A DNA stretch of 64,000 bases. It comes from Zhongshania aquimaris (lineage in GTDB: Bacteria; Pseudomonadota; Gammaproteobacteria; Pseudomonadales; Spongiibacteraceae). Each line of letters starts with the position of its first letter. Within the stretch, counting starts at the first letter, position 1. The stretch is from the NCBI RefSeq assembly GCF_019312595.1, contig NZ_JAHWDQ010000001.1, positions 744,001 to 808,000 of the forward strand, given 5' to 3'. The notes beneath the pieces were generated by a model that saw only the letters and a program-made list of their open reading frames with translations, searched no databases and was not told the origin of the DNA. Of this stretch, positions 48,489 through 58,089 are shown piece after piece. A program made the position numbers and the translations under genes.

Positions 48489-49208
48489 TTAGGCGTCGAA
48501 ATCTATTCCTAAACGGCGACCAACAATTTCGTATGACTCAACAACGTTGCCCAAACCTTGACGGAAGCGGTCTTTATCGAGTTTCTCGCGGGTATCGGCA
48601 TCCCACAAACGGCAGCCATCTGGTGAGAACTCATCACCGAGATGAATTTGTCCGTCGCTGAATACGCCAAACTCCAGCTTGTAATCCACCAGAAGCATTC
48701 CGGCATTAGCGAACATGCTCTTCAGTACGTCGTTCACTTTAAAGGTCAGTTCCTTCATCCGATCTAGCTGCGCGTCGTTTGCCCAACCGAAAGACCGAAT
48801 GTGATACTCGTTGATCATCGGGTCATGTAGGGCGTCATTTTTAAGGAACATTTCAAAGGTAGGCGGATTTAACTCCTTCCCCTCTTCCACGCCCAAGCGC
48901 TTAACGATCGAACCGGCAGCGATATTACGCACCACACACTCGATGGGTAACATATCGAGCTTTTTCACTAAGGCATCGTTGTCTGATAGCAGCTTTTCAA
49001 AATGGGTGGGAATACCCGCCGCTTGCAGTGCCTGCATAATGAAGGCATTGAACTTGTTGTTCACCATACCTTTGCGATCCAGCTGCTCTACCCGCAAACC
49101 GTCAAAGGCTGAGGTATCGTTTCTGAAATTGAGGATATAACGGTCAGGATCATCAGTTTTGTAGACTGATTTTGCCTTGCCGGAATACAACTCTTCGCGT
49201 TTTTCCAT
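48489..49208 (-). CDS. purC: phosphoribosylaminoimidazole-succinocarboxamide synthase
   Basis: 239 residues, the standard length. SAICAR synthase joins CAIR and aspartate with ATP in purine synthesis. [50 protein letters not shown] and LVDYKLEFG...[14 protein letters not shown] are the family blocks. An upstream in-frame start at 49226 is rejected: GAGG lies 6 bases before this ATG. It is last of the dapA-bamC-MBL-purC unit, a gene order common in gammaproteobacteria. Confidence 0.97.
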   Translation of the reverse strand: MEKREELYSGKAKSVYKTDDPDRYILNFRNDTSAFDGLRVEQLDRKGMVNNKFNAFIMQALQAAGIPTHFEKLLSDNDALVKKLDMLPIECVVRNIAAGSIVKRLGVEEGKELNPPTFEMFLKNDALHDPMINEYHIRSFGWANDAQLDRMKELTFKVNDVLKSMFANAGMLLVDYKLEFGVFSDGQIHLGDEFSPDGCRLWDADTREKLDKDRFRQGLGNVVESYEIVGRRLGIDFDA

Positions 49209-49233
49209 GGTTTGCCTCATTAGCACAATAAAT

Positions 49234-49992
49234 TCACGCTATTTCAAGCCAGTCAAAACCAGCCTCTTGATCAGCAGACAGCAGCGCGTCACTGTTTGCC
49301 AACATCGGTTCTATCGCTGCCCTCGCCAAGGCGGGGGTATTGTTCTGTTCACTTAAATGGGCCATCACCACGTGCTGGAGATGCTCCACCTCTGCTTCAG
49401 CCAGCAAGCTAGCCGCCTGCTGATTATTCAAATGCCCCCAATCGCCGCCCACCCGCTGTTTTAGTGAATACGGATAAGGGCCATTGGCCAACATGGTGAC
49501 ATCGTGATTGCATTCTAAAAGCAGGGCATCGCAGCGCCGGTAGTGCTCCCGAACGAAGGGCGTAATACTACCTAAATCCGTGAGCAGCCCAAATGTTTTT
49601 TTTCGGTATCTGAACACAAATTGACAGGGCTCACGGGCATCATGGGGAACAGCGACTGGCGTCACAGCAATACCGCCAATATCCACTTCAGTTCCCAGCG
49701 CTAAATGTTGCCAGTGATGCGAAAGCCGAAGCTGCCCGTATTCACCGGTGCCATGACTACAATACACCGGCAACTTATACTTTCGAGCGAGTGGCAGCAC
49801 ACCTTTGATGTGATCGCTGTGTTCATGGGTAACCAAGATTGCCGCCAGGTCCGTCGGCGACCGCCCCAGACGCGCCATGCGCCGCTCGGTTTCCTTTATG
49901 GTAAATCCGCAGTCAATCAGCACACAGCTTTGATCGGTTTCAAGCAGGGTAGCGTTACCTTTACTGCCGCTACCCAGCGATGCAAAGCGCAC
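49234..49992 (-). CDS. MBL-fold metallohydrolase (YycJ/WalJ-like)
   Basis: 252 residues of the metallo-beta-lactamase fold: [17 protein letters not shown] at the start, the metal motif [10 protein letters not shown], a later His (VPHDARE), [19 protein letters not shown] and [10 protein letters not shown]. These are characteristic of the YycJ/WalJ group, possible exonucleases. It begins with GTG sharing a G with the bamC stop (TAGTG). Its position inside dapA-bamC-purC is conserved in several gammaproteobacteria. Confidence 0.85.
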   Translation of the reverse strand: MRFASLGSGSKGNATLLETDQSCVLIDCGFTIKETERRMARLGRSPTDLAAILVTHEHSDHIKGVLPLARKYKLPVYCSHGTGEYGQLRLSHHWQHLALGTEVDIGGIAVTPVAVPHDAREPCQFVFRYRKKTFGLLTDLGSITPFVREHYRRCDALLLECNHDVTMLANGPYPYSLKQRVGGDWGHLNNQQAASLLAEAEVEHLQHVVMAHLSEQNNTPALARAAIEPMLANSDALLSADQEAGFDWLEIA

Positions 49993-51029
49993 TAATACAA
50001 ATACCCCATAATGCGAGTAAGCAATCTTTCACGCTCTGCTTCTCGGAGACGACGCCCCTTCTGGTAATTTAAGTAAATACGGGCTTTTTCTGGGCCGACT
50101 TCCTGCATTTCAACCACATAGCGGCTCAAACCATTACGGCGAGCACCAAAAGTACGCGCAAACCAACCCGGCTGCTCAGCCTCTGGATCAACGTAAGTAA
50201 GCCAATACTTATTAACTTCGCGACGCTCGTCTTCAATTTCAAATCCGGCTTTCACCAGCGCAAGCCCTAGCGCAGCCCATGCACGGTCAACTGGAAGCTC
50301 CAAACGCAAGTGGCGACTATCTGGACCACCTTCGCCACCTTCTATAAATATTTTACCCTGACCATCTTTGCGCTGCGCCAAAATTGACACCGACCCAGCT
50401 GTCTCTTGGTCAGCCAAGTACTGTGCTACCACTCGCACCATCTGAGACTGACGCTCAGAGCTATCCGACTTCGTCGGCCATCGCTCATTGCCGTTTATTT
50501 GGACCAACACGTGTATTTCGCTGGTTCCCTGCTGCACACCCTCTTCTAGGCGGAAACGAAAACGCTCGCGGCTGGCGCCATCACCATTGGGATCGCGCCA
50601 CTGGGTTTCAATAATGGCAGTCTCACCGTCGGCTTTTGCAATTTCTAACCCTGCACGGCCAAGGAAAACCCGCATACGCGGCCATACTTGGTTCGGGTCG
50701 CCATCTAGCAATATCCAGCTGCGGTCTTCCAAGGTCTGAATTTTAACCTCGGCAGTCCCCACATTCTTTGCGAGTGGTTCCGGCCGTAAAACCTCAAACT
50801 CGCCTTCGAGGGGTTTGTGGTTTTGTATTCCCGGCACCACATATTGGTCGTCAAGGGTGTCGGAACGCACTCCCGGCGGCAACTCAATTGGCGCGCTTAA
50901 TTTTGCGCGACGATAATCTTGTCCGCGATCGCGAAACATCCCATCGCCGCCAAAGCAGCCTGACAACATTGCCAGCCCCAGACCCACTACTGTTAATCGA
51001 AAACTGGTGCTGCGCATAAAAGTGCTCAT
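49992..51029 (-). CDS. bamC: outer membrane protein assembly factor BamC (NlpB/DapX)
   Basis: 345 residues. A lipoprotein signal with lipobox LSGC (Cys25) is followed by the unstructured BamD-binding segment (GQDYRRAKLSAPIELPPG) and two helix-grip domains, the first with the DRSWILLDGDPNQVWPRMRVFL block and the second LELPVDRAWAALGLALVKAG. BamC is part of the BAM complex that inserts barrels in the outer membrane. The ATG directly follows the dapA stop; a second ATG at 51017 is a possible alternative start. Confidence 0.9.
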   Translation of the reverse strand: MSTFMRSTSFRLTVVGLGLAMLSGCFGGDGMFRDRGQDYRRAKLSAPIELPPGVRSDTLDDQYVVPGIQNHKPLEGEFEVLRPEPLAKNVGTAEVKIQTLEDRSWILLDGDPNQVWPRMRVFLGRAGLEIAKADGETAIIETQWRDPNGDGASRERFRFRLEEGVQQGTSEIHVLVQINGNERWPTKSDSSERQSQMVRVVAQYLADQETAGSVSILAQRKDGQGKIFIEGGEGGPDSRHLRLELPVDRAWAALGLALVKAGFEIEDERREVNKYWLTYVDPEAEQPGWFARTFGARRNGLSRYVVEMQEVGPEKARIYLNYQKGRRLREAERERLLTRIMGYLY

Positions 51030-51908
51030 CTAGTCTAATAATCCCGCTTGCGTTAGCGCTTCACTAACGCTTGGTTGTGCCGCTTCACTTAAAACCGTCA
51101 AGGGCAAACGAATGCCATCTTCCATCATCCCCATGGCTAACAAAGCCCATTTCACAGGGATGGGATTGGCTTCAACAAAAAGACGCTCGTGCAATATTCT
51201 CAATGGTGCATCCGCCGCAACGGTCGCTGCCTTATCACCGGACATCGCCGCCACACAAACGGCTTTTACCGCTGCTGGCGCAATATTGGCGGTCACCGAA
51301 ATATTACCTTTGCCGCCTAACAACATCAGTTCCGCGGCTGTGGCATCATCGCCAGACAGTACGTCGAGCTTATCGCCGACCGCATCGATCAATTCTTTAC
51401 CCCGCGCCAGGTCACCGGTGGCGTCTTTGATCGCGATAATATTGCGGTGCTCTGACAAGCGAATCGTCGTTGAATTCAACATGTCGCAAGCTGTACGGCC
51501 CGGGACATTGTATAAAATTTGGGGAATATCTACCGCATCGGCAATCGCCATATAGTGGCGATACAACCCCTCTTGGGTAGGCTTGTTATAGTATGGCGTC
51601 ACCAGAAGGCACGCGTCTGCGCCTACTTCACGGGCGACTTTAGTCAGCTCTATCGCTTCGGCAGTCGAATTGGCACCGGTACCTGCCACCACCTTAATGC
51701 GGCCAGCAACTTGATCAACACAGGCCTTGATGACCATTTTATGCTCATCCATTGCAAGGGTCGCAGACTCGCCAGTGGTACCCACTGCGACAATACCGTC
51801 TGTACCCTGCTCTATATGCCATTCGATAAGACGCGACAACGCTTGCCAGTCAATACTGCCATCGCTGTGCATCGGGGTTACCAGGGCAACTACACTACCC
51901 GAAATCAT
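51030..51908 (-). CDS. dapA: 4-hydroxy-tetrahydrodipicolinate synthase
   Basis: 292 residues, TIM barrel. It condenses pyruvate and aspartate semialdehyde in lysine and peptidoglycan synthesis. VGTTGESATL holds the catalytic Thr pair; YNVPGRTACDM the Tyr; and AIKDATGD the Schiff-base Lys. GGAG lies 8 bases before the ATG at 51908; the longer frame from 51962 is not needed. It heads the unit with bamC, the MBL gene and purC. Confidence 0.96.
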   Translation of the reverse strand: MISGSVVALVTPMHSDGSIDWQALSRLIEWHIEQGTDGIVAVGTTGESATLAMDEHKMVIKACVDQVAGRIKVVAGTGANSTAEAIELTKVAREVGADACLLVTPYYNKPTQEGLYRHYMAIADAVDIPQILYNVPGRTACDMLNSTTIRLSEHRNIIAIKDATGDLARGKELIDAVGDKLDVLSGDDATAAELMLLGGKGNISVTANIAPAAVKAVCVAAMSGDKAATVAADAPLRILHERLFVEANPIPVKWALLAMGMMEDGIRLPLTVLSEAAQPSVSEALTQAGLLD

Positions 51909-52087
51909 GCCGCTATCTCCAAATTTGGTGCAAGCCGCTAATGGTACTGGCCAGTGCCACACAGCTCAAGGGACAAATCACTGTAAACCGGTTAGGCTTA
52001 GCCACTTTTGCGAAACAAATTGCGTTAATTGCAATCAAACGCCTTAGAAAACCAACGTTTTGCCGACTTGAGACAGGAGAAAATCCA

Positions 52088-52573
52088 ATGCGTTTCCCAG
52101 CCCTAGTGCTTCTGCTTATTTTGGCGCCGCTGAGTATAGCCGATCCTTGGCGCACTGACCCCATGACCCCCTTAGATGAAAAGTATATGGAGGATAGCCG
52201 CACCCAGCTAAATGACCTCAGCCGCATTGAACTCGGGCGCAGTTTCGGCGAAAGCCGCGACAATGATCTTCGCCTGATACAAACCCTGCTGGACCGTAAA
52301 ATCGTCACCGGCGATCAAACCCGCCTGCTACAGGCAATGGGCATCGTCATGGGCGACTATCTGCGCAAGGAACACAGCCTCAAATGGGTCATTTACATCG
52401 ACAGATTAGGTCGCAGTCGCGCCCTTGAGGTGCCCTTCAAAGACGAGGCGATATTCCCTGTCACCCAAATATCAAGCCGCGCAGCGGTTGGCGGCGACAT
52501 AGACGTCAAGGCGATATACCAAAGACTAGAATCTGAGATTGCGCGAGCTAAAAAGAAAATCATTGTGCGCTAA
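52088..52573 (+). CDS. exported DUF3806-like protein
   Basis: 161 residues. A signal peptide (MRFPALVLLLILAPLSIA) is followed by a compact domain: LLDRKIVTGDQTRLLQAMGIVMGDYLRKEHSLKWVIYIDRLGRSRALE, then FPVTQISSRAAVGGDIDV. The L-x-G-x-x-x-GDYL...W-x-x-x-x-D-x-x-G pattern fits DUF3806, of unknown function. AGGAG stands 8 bases before this ATG, overriding the longer frame from 51941. It is divergent from dapA. Confidence 0.7.
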   Translation: MRFPALVLLLILAPLSIADPWRTDPMTPLDEKYMEDSRTQLNDLSRIELGRSFGESRDNDLRLIQTLLDRKIVTGDQTRLLQAMGIVMGDYLRKEHSLKWVIYIDRLGRSRALEVPFKDEAIFPVTQISSRAAVGGDIDVKAIYQRLESEIARAKKKIIVR

Positions 52574-52583
52574 TGCTAGAACT

Positions 52584-52612
52584 CAAAGGCAGCGAAGCCC
52601 ATCGCTGCTTTG
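52584..52612. terminator. convergent-gene hairpin
   Basis: CAAA-g-GCAGCG / CGCTGC-TTTG with an 8-base loop lies between the stops of the DUF3806 gene and the AEC transporter. One bulged base and short T/A tracts make it a modest terminator for either strand. Confidence 0.4.
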
Positions 52613-52621
52613 CTAGCCCAC

Positions 52622-53506
52622 CTAAACACCGAGAAAATACAACAACACCGGAATACTAATAAAGCTGATCAAGGTTGAGCTCACCACCATTCCCGCCACC
52701 ACATCGGCTTCACGCTTATATTGCATTGCCAGCAAATAATTGAACACCGCAACCGGCGTAGCGGACTGCAGCAACAGCACCTTGCGCTCCACACCTTCGA
52801 GATTCAAAAAATACACGGCGGCGAACCCACCGGCAAGCCCAACAACTAAGCGGAGCACGCCCAGGCCAATTGATTTTCCCGCCGCGTGCAATTTCAGCGA
52901 ACCTAAGGATACACCCAAGGTAATTAGCATCAGTGGAATGGCAAGCCCACCCAAGAGGCTCAAGGTATTTTGTAGCGCGAGCGGCAAACTCCAGTGATTT
53001 AAAATTAGCACGCAGGCAATCGCACCCGCGTATATGATCGGCGAACTAAGCACGCCTTTGACCATCGCCTTGCCACTTAATATCGCCGCCCCCAATGAGA
53101 AGTGGACAATGGTGGTAATCAGAAATATCCCCAAACCAATTGCCAGCCCCTCTTCACCAAAGGCAAAAAGACACAGCGGCAAGCCCATATTGCCAAAATT
53201 GCCAAACACCAATGGCACCAGAAAACTGCGCAAATCAACGCGCAAGATCACGCAGGACAGCGCAGCAAACAAAGCGCTAAAACCTAGCATGCACATACTG
53301 GCATACAAGACGTGCTGGAGTTGCGCAGCGCTAATCTCTGTTTTTCCCAGCGTACCCACGATCAGCGCAGGTGTTCCCACACTCAGTACCAGCACCCGCA
53401 CAAAGTCATGATCAAAAGGCTGGCGTAAACGCACCCAAAATACGCCGATAGCGGCGCACAATATAATCGGCAAAATAATGGGTATAAGTGGATAAACTAG
53501 CGACAT
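52622..53506 (-). CDS. AEC-family (auxin efflux carrier) transporter
   Basis: 294 residues with about ten membrane segments in two inverted halves. Family landmarks: VPLVFGNFGNMGLPLCLFAFG, in the first crossover region, and LLLQSATPVAVFNYLLAMQYKREADVVAGMVVSSTLIS near the end, the AEC signature. Bacterial members export or import organic acids such as malate; the substrate here is unknown. GGAG lies 5 bases before the ATG. No operon partner. Confidence 0.88.
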   Translation of the reverse strand: MSLVYPLIPIILPIILCAAIGVFWVRLRQPFDHDFVRVLVLSVGTPALIVGTLGKTEISAAQLQHVLYASMCMLGFSALFAALSCVILRVDLRSFLVPLVFGNFGNMGLPLCLFAFGEEGLAIGLGIFLITTIVHFSLGAAILSGKAMVKGVLSSPIIYAGAIACVLILNHWSLPLALQNTLSLLGGLAIPLMLITLGVSLGSLKLHAAGKSIGLGVLRLVVGLAGGFAAVYFLNLEGVERKVLLLQSATPVAVFNYLLAMQYKREADVVAGMVVSSTLISFISIPVLLYFLGV

Positions 53507-53698
53507 GACAACTCCGACATCGCGATTACCAACACAGCTCGCGAGGCAGTATTATCAGCGTATCCTAGGACATTTCCAAGTGAAGCATTTATTGCACGGA
53601 AAATTACGCAGCTATGTCTACGTTCATCTAGAACGCCGAGTTCAACGTACACTGAGCAATCGCAAATCTATATAACAAGCTACATACAACTACTACTC

Positions 53699-53914
53699 AT
53701 GACTCCTTTAAATCCCAAAAAGCTCCTCAACAGTAAATGGACTGCGCTTAAGCCCGAGCGCAAAGAAAAGCACTTTTTGATTCGAGAAGTCGAGTTTGAT
53801 GAGGATGGCCAAGTGATTCACTGCCTCGTGGAAGCCATCATGACCAAGCGAGAATTCGAAATTGACTGGCGGGATTTAAAAAACACCGCCCGCTGGCAAG
53901 CGGGCTGGTGCTAA
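53699..53914 (+). CDS. small Trp-rich protein (TIGR02450 type)
   Basis: 71 residues matching the TIGR02450 Trp-rich family along its whole length: NPKKLLNSKWTALKPERKEKHFLI, VEAIMTKREFEIDWRDLKN and RWQAGW. The function is unknown; such genes are widespread in marine gammaproteobacteria and cyanobacteria. It converges on the SDR gene of the F420 operon with an 8-base gap. Confidence 0.85.
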   Translation: MTPLNPKKLLNSKWTALKPERKEKHFLIREVEFDEDGQVIHCLVEAIMTKREFEIDWRDLKNTARWQAGWC

Positions 53915-53922
53915 CACATTAA

Positions 53923-54684
53923 CTAGAACTGATCTGGGCGCAACATGGCGTCGTGGCCGCCGTCGACAAATACAATCGATCCAGCCATAAAGCTGGCTTT
54001 GCTGCTCAAGATAAAGCACACCACATCGGCGATTTGTTCAGGCTTACCAATTGAACCCATCGGTACACTGTCACCAAAATCTTTCATCACTTGGCCAAGA
54101 TCTTTATCGGCGAGAACTTTATCACTAAGCGGCGTATTAATAATGCCCGGCGCCACCGCGTTTATACGCACACCTTGCCGCGCATAGTCAGGGGCATTGC
54201 GACGCAGCCAACAACTTAACGCATGTTTTGAACCCGCGTAAGCAGTGTGGCCGTCTTTGCCGTCGACGAATTCGCAGGCCTGCGCTTCTTTATCAGCTAA
54301 CAATAATTCGACGTAATCATCGTGCCCAACCATGGCCGCGGAATTAGAGGAAATCATCACTACACTGCCTTTGCGTTTCACGAGTAAATCGAGAAGCCCT
54401 TCAGTGACGGTTACGGCGGCAAAGTAATTTACTTTTGTGATTAGTGAAAAAGGTCGTACTGATGGTCCCAAACCGGCACAGGGAATAAAACCGTCGAGGC
54501 CGTTTGGTGCCAGCGCCCGAATGCCATCTATGGCCTTTTGTCGACCCGCCAACTCCGACAAGTCTGCACAAACATCACCCTCAACGAGGTCAACCACGAT
54601 CACCTTGTGACCCGCGTCGCGAAGTTGCGATTTAATCGCCGCGCCAATGCCAGTCGCGCCGCCTGTTAATGCATAAATGCCCAT
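53923..54684 (-). CDS. SDR-family oxidoreductase at the end of the F420 operon
   Basis: 253 residues. Classical SDR: TGGATGIGAA nucleotide loop, catalytic Ser region MISSNSAAMVG, YAGSKHAL (YxxxK) and a VDGG end. It resembles 3-alpha-hydroxysteroid dehydrogenase-like SDRs with a shortened N-terminus. AAGGAATAAGGA precedes the ATG. It starts 30 bases after fbiC on the same strand, so cotranscription is likely; whether it has any link to F420 is unknown, as SDRs normally use NAD(P). Confidence 0.85.
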   Translation of the reverse strand: MGIYALTGGATGIGAAIKSQLRDAGHKVIVVDLVEGDVCADLSELAGRQKAIDGIRALAPNGLDGFIPCAGLGPSVRPFSLITKVNYFAAVTVTEGLLDLLVKRKGSVVMISSNSAAMVGHDDYVELLLADKEAQACEFVDGKDGHTAYAGSKHALSCWLRRNAPDYARQGVRINAVAPGIINTPLSDKVLADKDLGQVMKDFGDSVPMGSIGKPEQIADVVCFILSSKASFMAGSIVFVDGGHDAMLRPDQF

Positions 54685-54714
54685 TCCTTATTCCTTTATG
54701 TTTGGCAACAAGAC

Positions 54715-57207
54715 TTATCCGACCGCAATCAAAGCCTCGTCAGCGGCCAACTTACTGCGCTCATATTTATGTGCGGGTGTATTAACGATCTCATCGAGCG
54801 GAGCGGCAACGCGAGAGCGCTGACTCTGCTGCTCATCTGCGGGCCCGTATAGAGTATTGCGCTGAAACGGTTGACGATTAGCGCGACGAATACGCGCCTC
54901 CATCTGATCTGGCGCCGTTTCCTGGCCGTGCACAGCACCTGCAGCGCGAGTGATAGTCTCATTCATCAAGGTGCCACCAAGATCGTTTACCCCGGCATTT
55001 AGCAACGCCTCTACACCTTGTTCGCCCATCTTCACCCACGAGGCTTGAATATTGTCGATCAAGCCATTGAACACCAGTCGCGCAACGGCGTGCATCAGCA
55101 CCGCCTCACGGAAACTAGGCCCGCGCCGTGATTTTCCTTTCAGGTAAATCGGTGCTTCTGACGCCACAAAGGGCAGCGGCACAAACTCGGTAAAGCCGCC
55201 GGTTTCCACCTGTACTTGTCGAACCCGCAATAAATGCCGCGCCCACGATTGATAACTATCAACATGGCCATACATGATGGTTGCCGTTGAGCGCAGGCCC
55301 ACCTTGTGAGCTGTCCGCATCACCGTCAGCCACTGCTCAGAGTTTATTTTGTCTGGACATAATACAGCTCGCACTTCGTCATCTAACACTTCTGCTGCAG
55401 TACCCGGCAGAGTGTGTAAGCCAGCTGTCTTTAATTTCTGCAAATAACTTTCTAGATCTAAGCCTAGCGTTTCAGCTCCCTGCCACACTTCTAAGGGCGA
55501 GAAAGCATGAATGTGCATATCGGGTGTAGCTGAGCGCAGCGTGGCCACAATATCGAGATAGGTTTGGCCGGTGTACTCGGGATGAATTCCGCCCTGCATA
55601 CACACTTCACTGGCACCGCGCTGCCATGCCTCAATTGCGCGTCGCGATATTTCTTCGCCTGACAAATCATAGGGCCGACCGCGCAAATTCTCGCTTAGCT
55701 TACCCTTAGAAAACGCACAGAACTGACATTTGAAATAACACACATTGGTGTAATTAATATTGCGGGTAACGACATAACTCACTCGTTCGCCGCAGCGTTG
55801 CTGCCGCAGCTGATCCGCCGCGCGACACACCGCAGCAAAATCACTACCACGGGCGCTAAACAGGCGCACAATATCAGCTTCGCTTAACGCTTCCGCCTGA
55901 AGTGCCCGGTCAATTAAGTGGCCAATATCTGCAGATACCGGCCCGTAGTTCTTTAATGAAGCAGACTCGGATCGCAGCAGTGCCAAGTCGGCAGTTGGTG
56001 CGGCCACATCCTGCCCCGCAACCCAGTCATCCTCCTTGGGAAGACCTTGACCATCGCTTAATTGTAAAACCTTGGTATGCAGCGCGGCATCCAGCCAGCG
56101 CGTGTATTGCCGCACATACGAAGGGTAGATGGTCAAACGCTCGTGCAGAAATTTACCCGCGCCGGCGGTTTCTTGCGCCAGGTTTTCCAAGTGCGGCCAC
56201 GGCGCTTCGGGATTGACAAAATCGGGCGTAAGCGGCGACACGCCGCCCCAGTCGTTTAAGCCCGCTGCCACCAATTGCGGCAATACACCTGGGCTCAAGT
56301 TCGGCGGCGCTTGAATGCTCATGTGTGCGCCAAAAATCAAACGCGCTACCGCGATGGTCCACAGCAACTCATTTAAATCTGGCTCAGGCGCCGTCGCCAT
56401 TTTGGTATTGGGTTTAGCGCGAAAATTCTGAACAATAATTTCTTGAATATGGCCGTAGCGCTGATGCAGATCACGCAGTGCCAAGAGAGATTCCACCCGC
56501 TCGCGACGGGTTTCACCAATACCAATCAAAATACCAGAGGTGAATGGCACCGATGCTCTACCGGCTCGCGCAATTGTTTCTAAACGCAGTGCGGGGTCTT
56601 TATCTGGAGAGCCGTAATGCGGCATGCCCTTTTCGCAAAGTCGGCTTGAAGCAGACTCAAGCATGATCCCCATTGAGGCCGAGACCGGCCGAAGCATCGC
56701 GATTTCCGCATCGTCCATGCAACCTGCATTTATGTGAGGTAGTACATTGGTTTCTGCCACCACTCGAGCAGCAACATGAGCGAGATACTCCAGTGTGCTG
56801 GCAAAGCCCATCGCCGCCAAGGCATCCCGCGCCGCCTTATAGCGAAGTTCAGGCTTTTCACCCAAGGTAAATAGCGCTTCCTTGCAGCCCATGCTCTCTG
56901 CCACTTTGACTTGGGCCAAAACGTTATCGACCGGCAAATAGGCCTGCTCTATTTTTTTAGGGGTTTTCGCAAAGGTACAGTAATGGCAAACATCGCGGCA
57001 CAGATAAGTGAGCGGAATAAATACCTTGCGGGAATAGCTGATGCCATTGTAAAAACTGCGATCGCGCAAGCCTGCCGCGGCCGTCATCAGCGCCTGGGTT
57101 TCGGTCATGTCGGCAAGCGCTAATGCCTGTTCAGTGCTCAGGCCATCATCGCTTACGTGAGACAGTATTGCCGCAAGTGCGTGTTCCACGGCTAGCCCTT
57201 TGCTCAT
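54715..57207 (-). CDS. fbiC: bifunctional FO synthase FbiC (CofG-CofH fusion)
   Basis: 830 residues in two radical-SAM halves. The first (CofG) has the CxxxCxxC triad at 70, 74 and 77 (CRDVCHYC); the second (CofH) at 490, 494 and 497 (CYFKCQFC). Together they join tyrosine and the flavin precursor 5-amino-6-ribitylamino-uracil into FO, the deazaflavin core of F420. The fused form is that of actinobacteria and some proteobacteria; archaea use separate proteins. HINAGCMDDAEI and GGIHPEYTGQTYLD are typical blocks. Its ATG overlaps the cofC stop as ATGA, so they are coupled. Confidence 0.95.
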   Translation of the reverse strand: MSKGLAVEHALAAILSHVSDDGLSTEQALALADMTETQALMTAAAGLRDRSFYNGISYSRKVFIPLTYLCRDVCHYCTFAKTPKKIEQAYLPVDNVLAQVKVAESMGCKEALFTLGEKPELRYKAARDALAAMGFASTLEYLAHVAARVVAETNVLPHINAGCMDDAEIAMLRPVSASMGIMLESASSRLCEKGMPHYGSPDKDPALRLETIARAGRASVPFTSGILIGIGETRRERVESLLALRDLHQRYGHIQEIIVQNFRAKPNTKMATAPEPDLNELLWTIAVARLIFGAHMSIQAPPNLSPGVLPQLVAAGLNDWGGVSPLTPDFVNPEAPWPHLENLAQETAGAGKFLHERLTIYPSYVRQYTRWLDAALHTKVLQLSDGQGLPKEDDWVAGQDVAAPTADLALLRSESASLKNYGPVSADIGHLIDRALQAEALSEADIVRLFSARGSDFAAVCRAADQLRQQRCGERVSYVVTRNINYTNVCYFKCQFCAFSKGKLSENLRGRPYDLSGEEISRRAIEAWQRGASEVCMQGGIHPEYTGQTYLDIVATLRSATPDMHIHAFSPLEVWQGAETLGLDLESYLQKLKTAGLHTLPGTAAEVLDDEVRAVLCPDKINSEQWLTVMRTAHKVGLRSTATIMYGHVDSYQSWARHLLRVRQVQVETGGFTEFVPLPFVASEAPIYLKGKSRRGPSFREAVLMHAVARLVFNGLIDNIQASWVKMGEQGVEALLNAGVNDLGGTLMNETITRAAGAVHGQETAPDQMEARIRRANRQPFQRNTLYGPADEQQSQRSRVAAPLDEIVNTPAHKYERSKLAADEALIAVG

Positions 57208-57947
57208 ACTACGCTCCACGCGGGTACAGGTGTATTTGCTGCGCCATTAGCCAGTTGTTTTAGTCTCTGCGCGATGCCATTTTGATATAAATAGGCCAAG
57301 GTTCGCTCTGCGGCGGGCAAGGCATTCATAGCCAGCAAGCGCTGCAGATCCTCCTGGGTATCAATGTCCTGGGCAATGCCCGGCAGGGAAATAACTTGTG
57401 CGGGCAACGCCATTGCCATGGCTGACGCTTGATGCGCTGCGCAGCTGTCGCGGCCATACGACAGGGCCGGAACCCGCGCCGGATCACACATCAAAATATT
57501 ACTGCCGCGACCATGTCTATCCGTGGCGATACTCACTGCGGAAGGATGAACCTGTGTTAGTGCAGCGTGCTGGGAAATCAGTAAATCCAACTCCTTCTCA
57601 CCCAGCAGCGGTAAATCGCCGTGTACCACCATTGCCACACTCACCCTAGATTGGCTCTGTGTGTGTGTCGCCATTTCCTGTAGCGCCGCCGCGACGACGC
57701 CATTTAAGCCAGTGTGACCAAGACCGCGCTCAGACCAGCACTCTATACCAAAATGTTCCGCCAATAATTGCGCAGCGGGATCATCCGACACCACCACAAT
57801 ACGCTCAAATCCCGGATGCGCAGCTAAGACCGTCAGAACGTCTTCCACCATCGCATGAAATAAACCTCGGCGTTCCGATACGGTCAAACATCCGGCAAGA
57901 CGCTGCTTGGCCTGCACAAAATCTTTTAACGGCAATAGTGCCCACAT
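57204..57947 (-). CDS. cofC: phospholactate/phosphoglycerate guanylyltransferase CofC
   Basis: 247 residues with the nucleotidyltransferase-like fold: WALLPLKDFVQAKQRLAG at the start, VVSDDPAAQLL, VVHGDLPLLGEKELD and the catalytic-site stretch RHGRGSNILMCDP. It activates a C3 acid phosphate with GTP for transfer to FO. In mycobacteria the substrate is PEP, in archaea 2-phospholactate, and in Paraburkholderia rhizoxinica 3-phosphoglycerate, so the acid here is not settled. There is no good ribosome binding site before the ATG. A 142-base gap separates it from cofD. Confidence 0.9.
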   Translation of the reverse strand: MWALLPLKDFVQAKQRLAGCLTVSERRGLFHAMVEDVLTVLAAHPGFERIVVVSDDPAAQLLAEHFGIECWSERGLGHTGLNGVVAAALQEMATHTQSQSRVSVAMVVHGDLPLLGEKELDLLISQHAALTQVHPSAVSIATDRHGRGSNILMCDPARVPALSYGRDSCAAHQASAMAMALPAQVISLPGIAQDIDTQEDLQRLLAMNALPAAERTLAYLYQNGIAQRLKQLANGAANTPVPAWSVV

Positions 57948-58089
57948 AGTGTTATACGCTTCTGTCCGTTCACTTTTATTATGAGAGAGCTTTGCACGAT
58001 TGCTATTTTATCCTCCGCCAGAAAACAAAACGCCGCTTCCTGCAAAGATCTCTATGAATGTGTTTTGCCAAGGTGTTATGCGAAAACCC

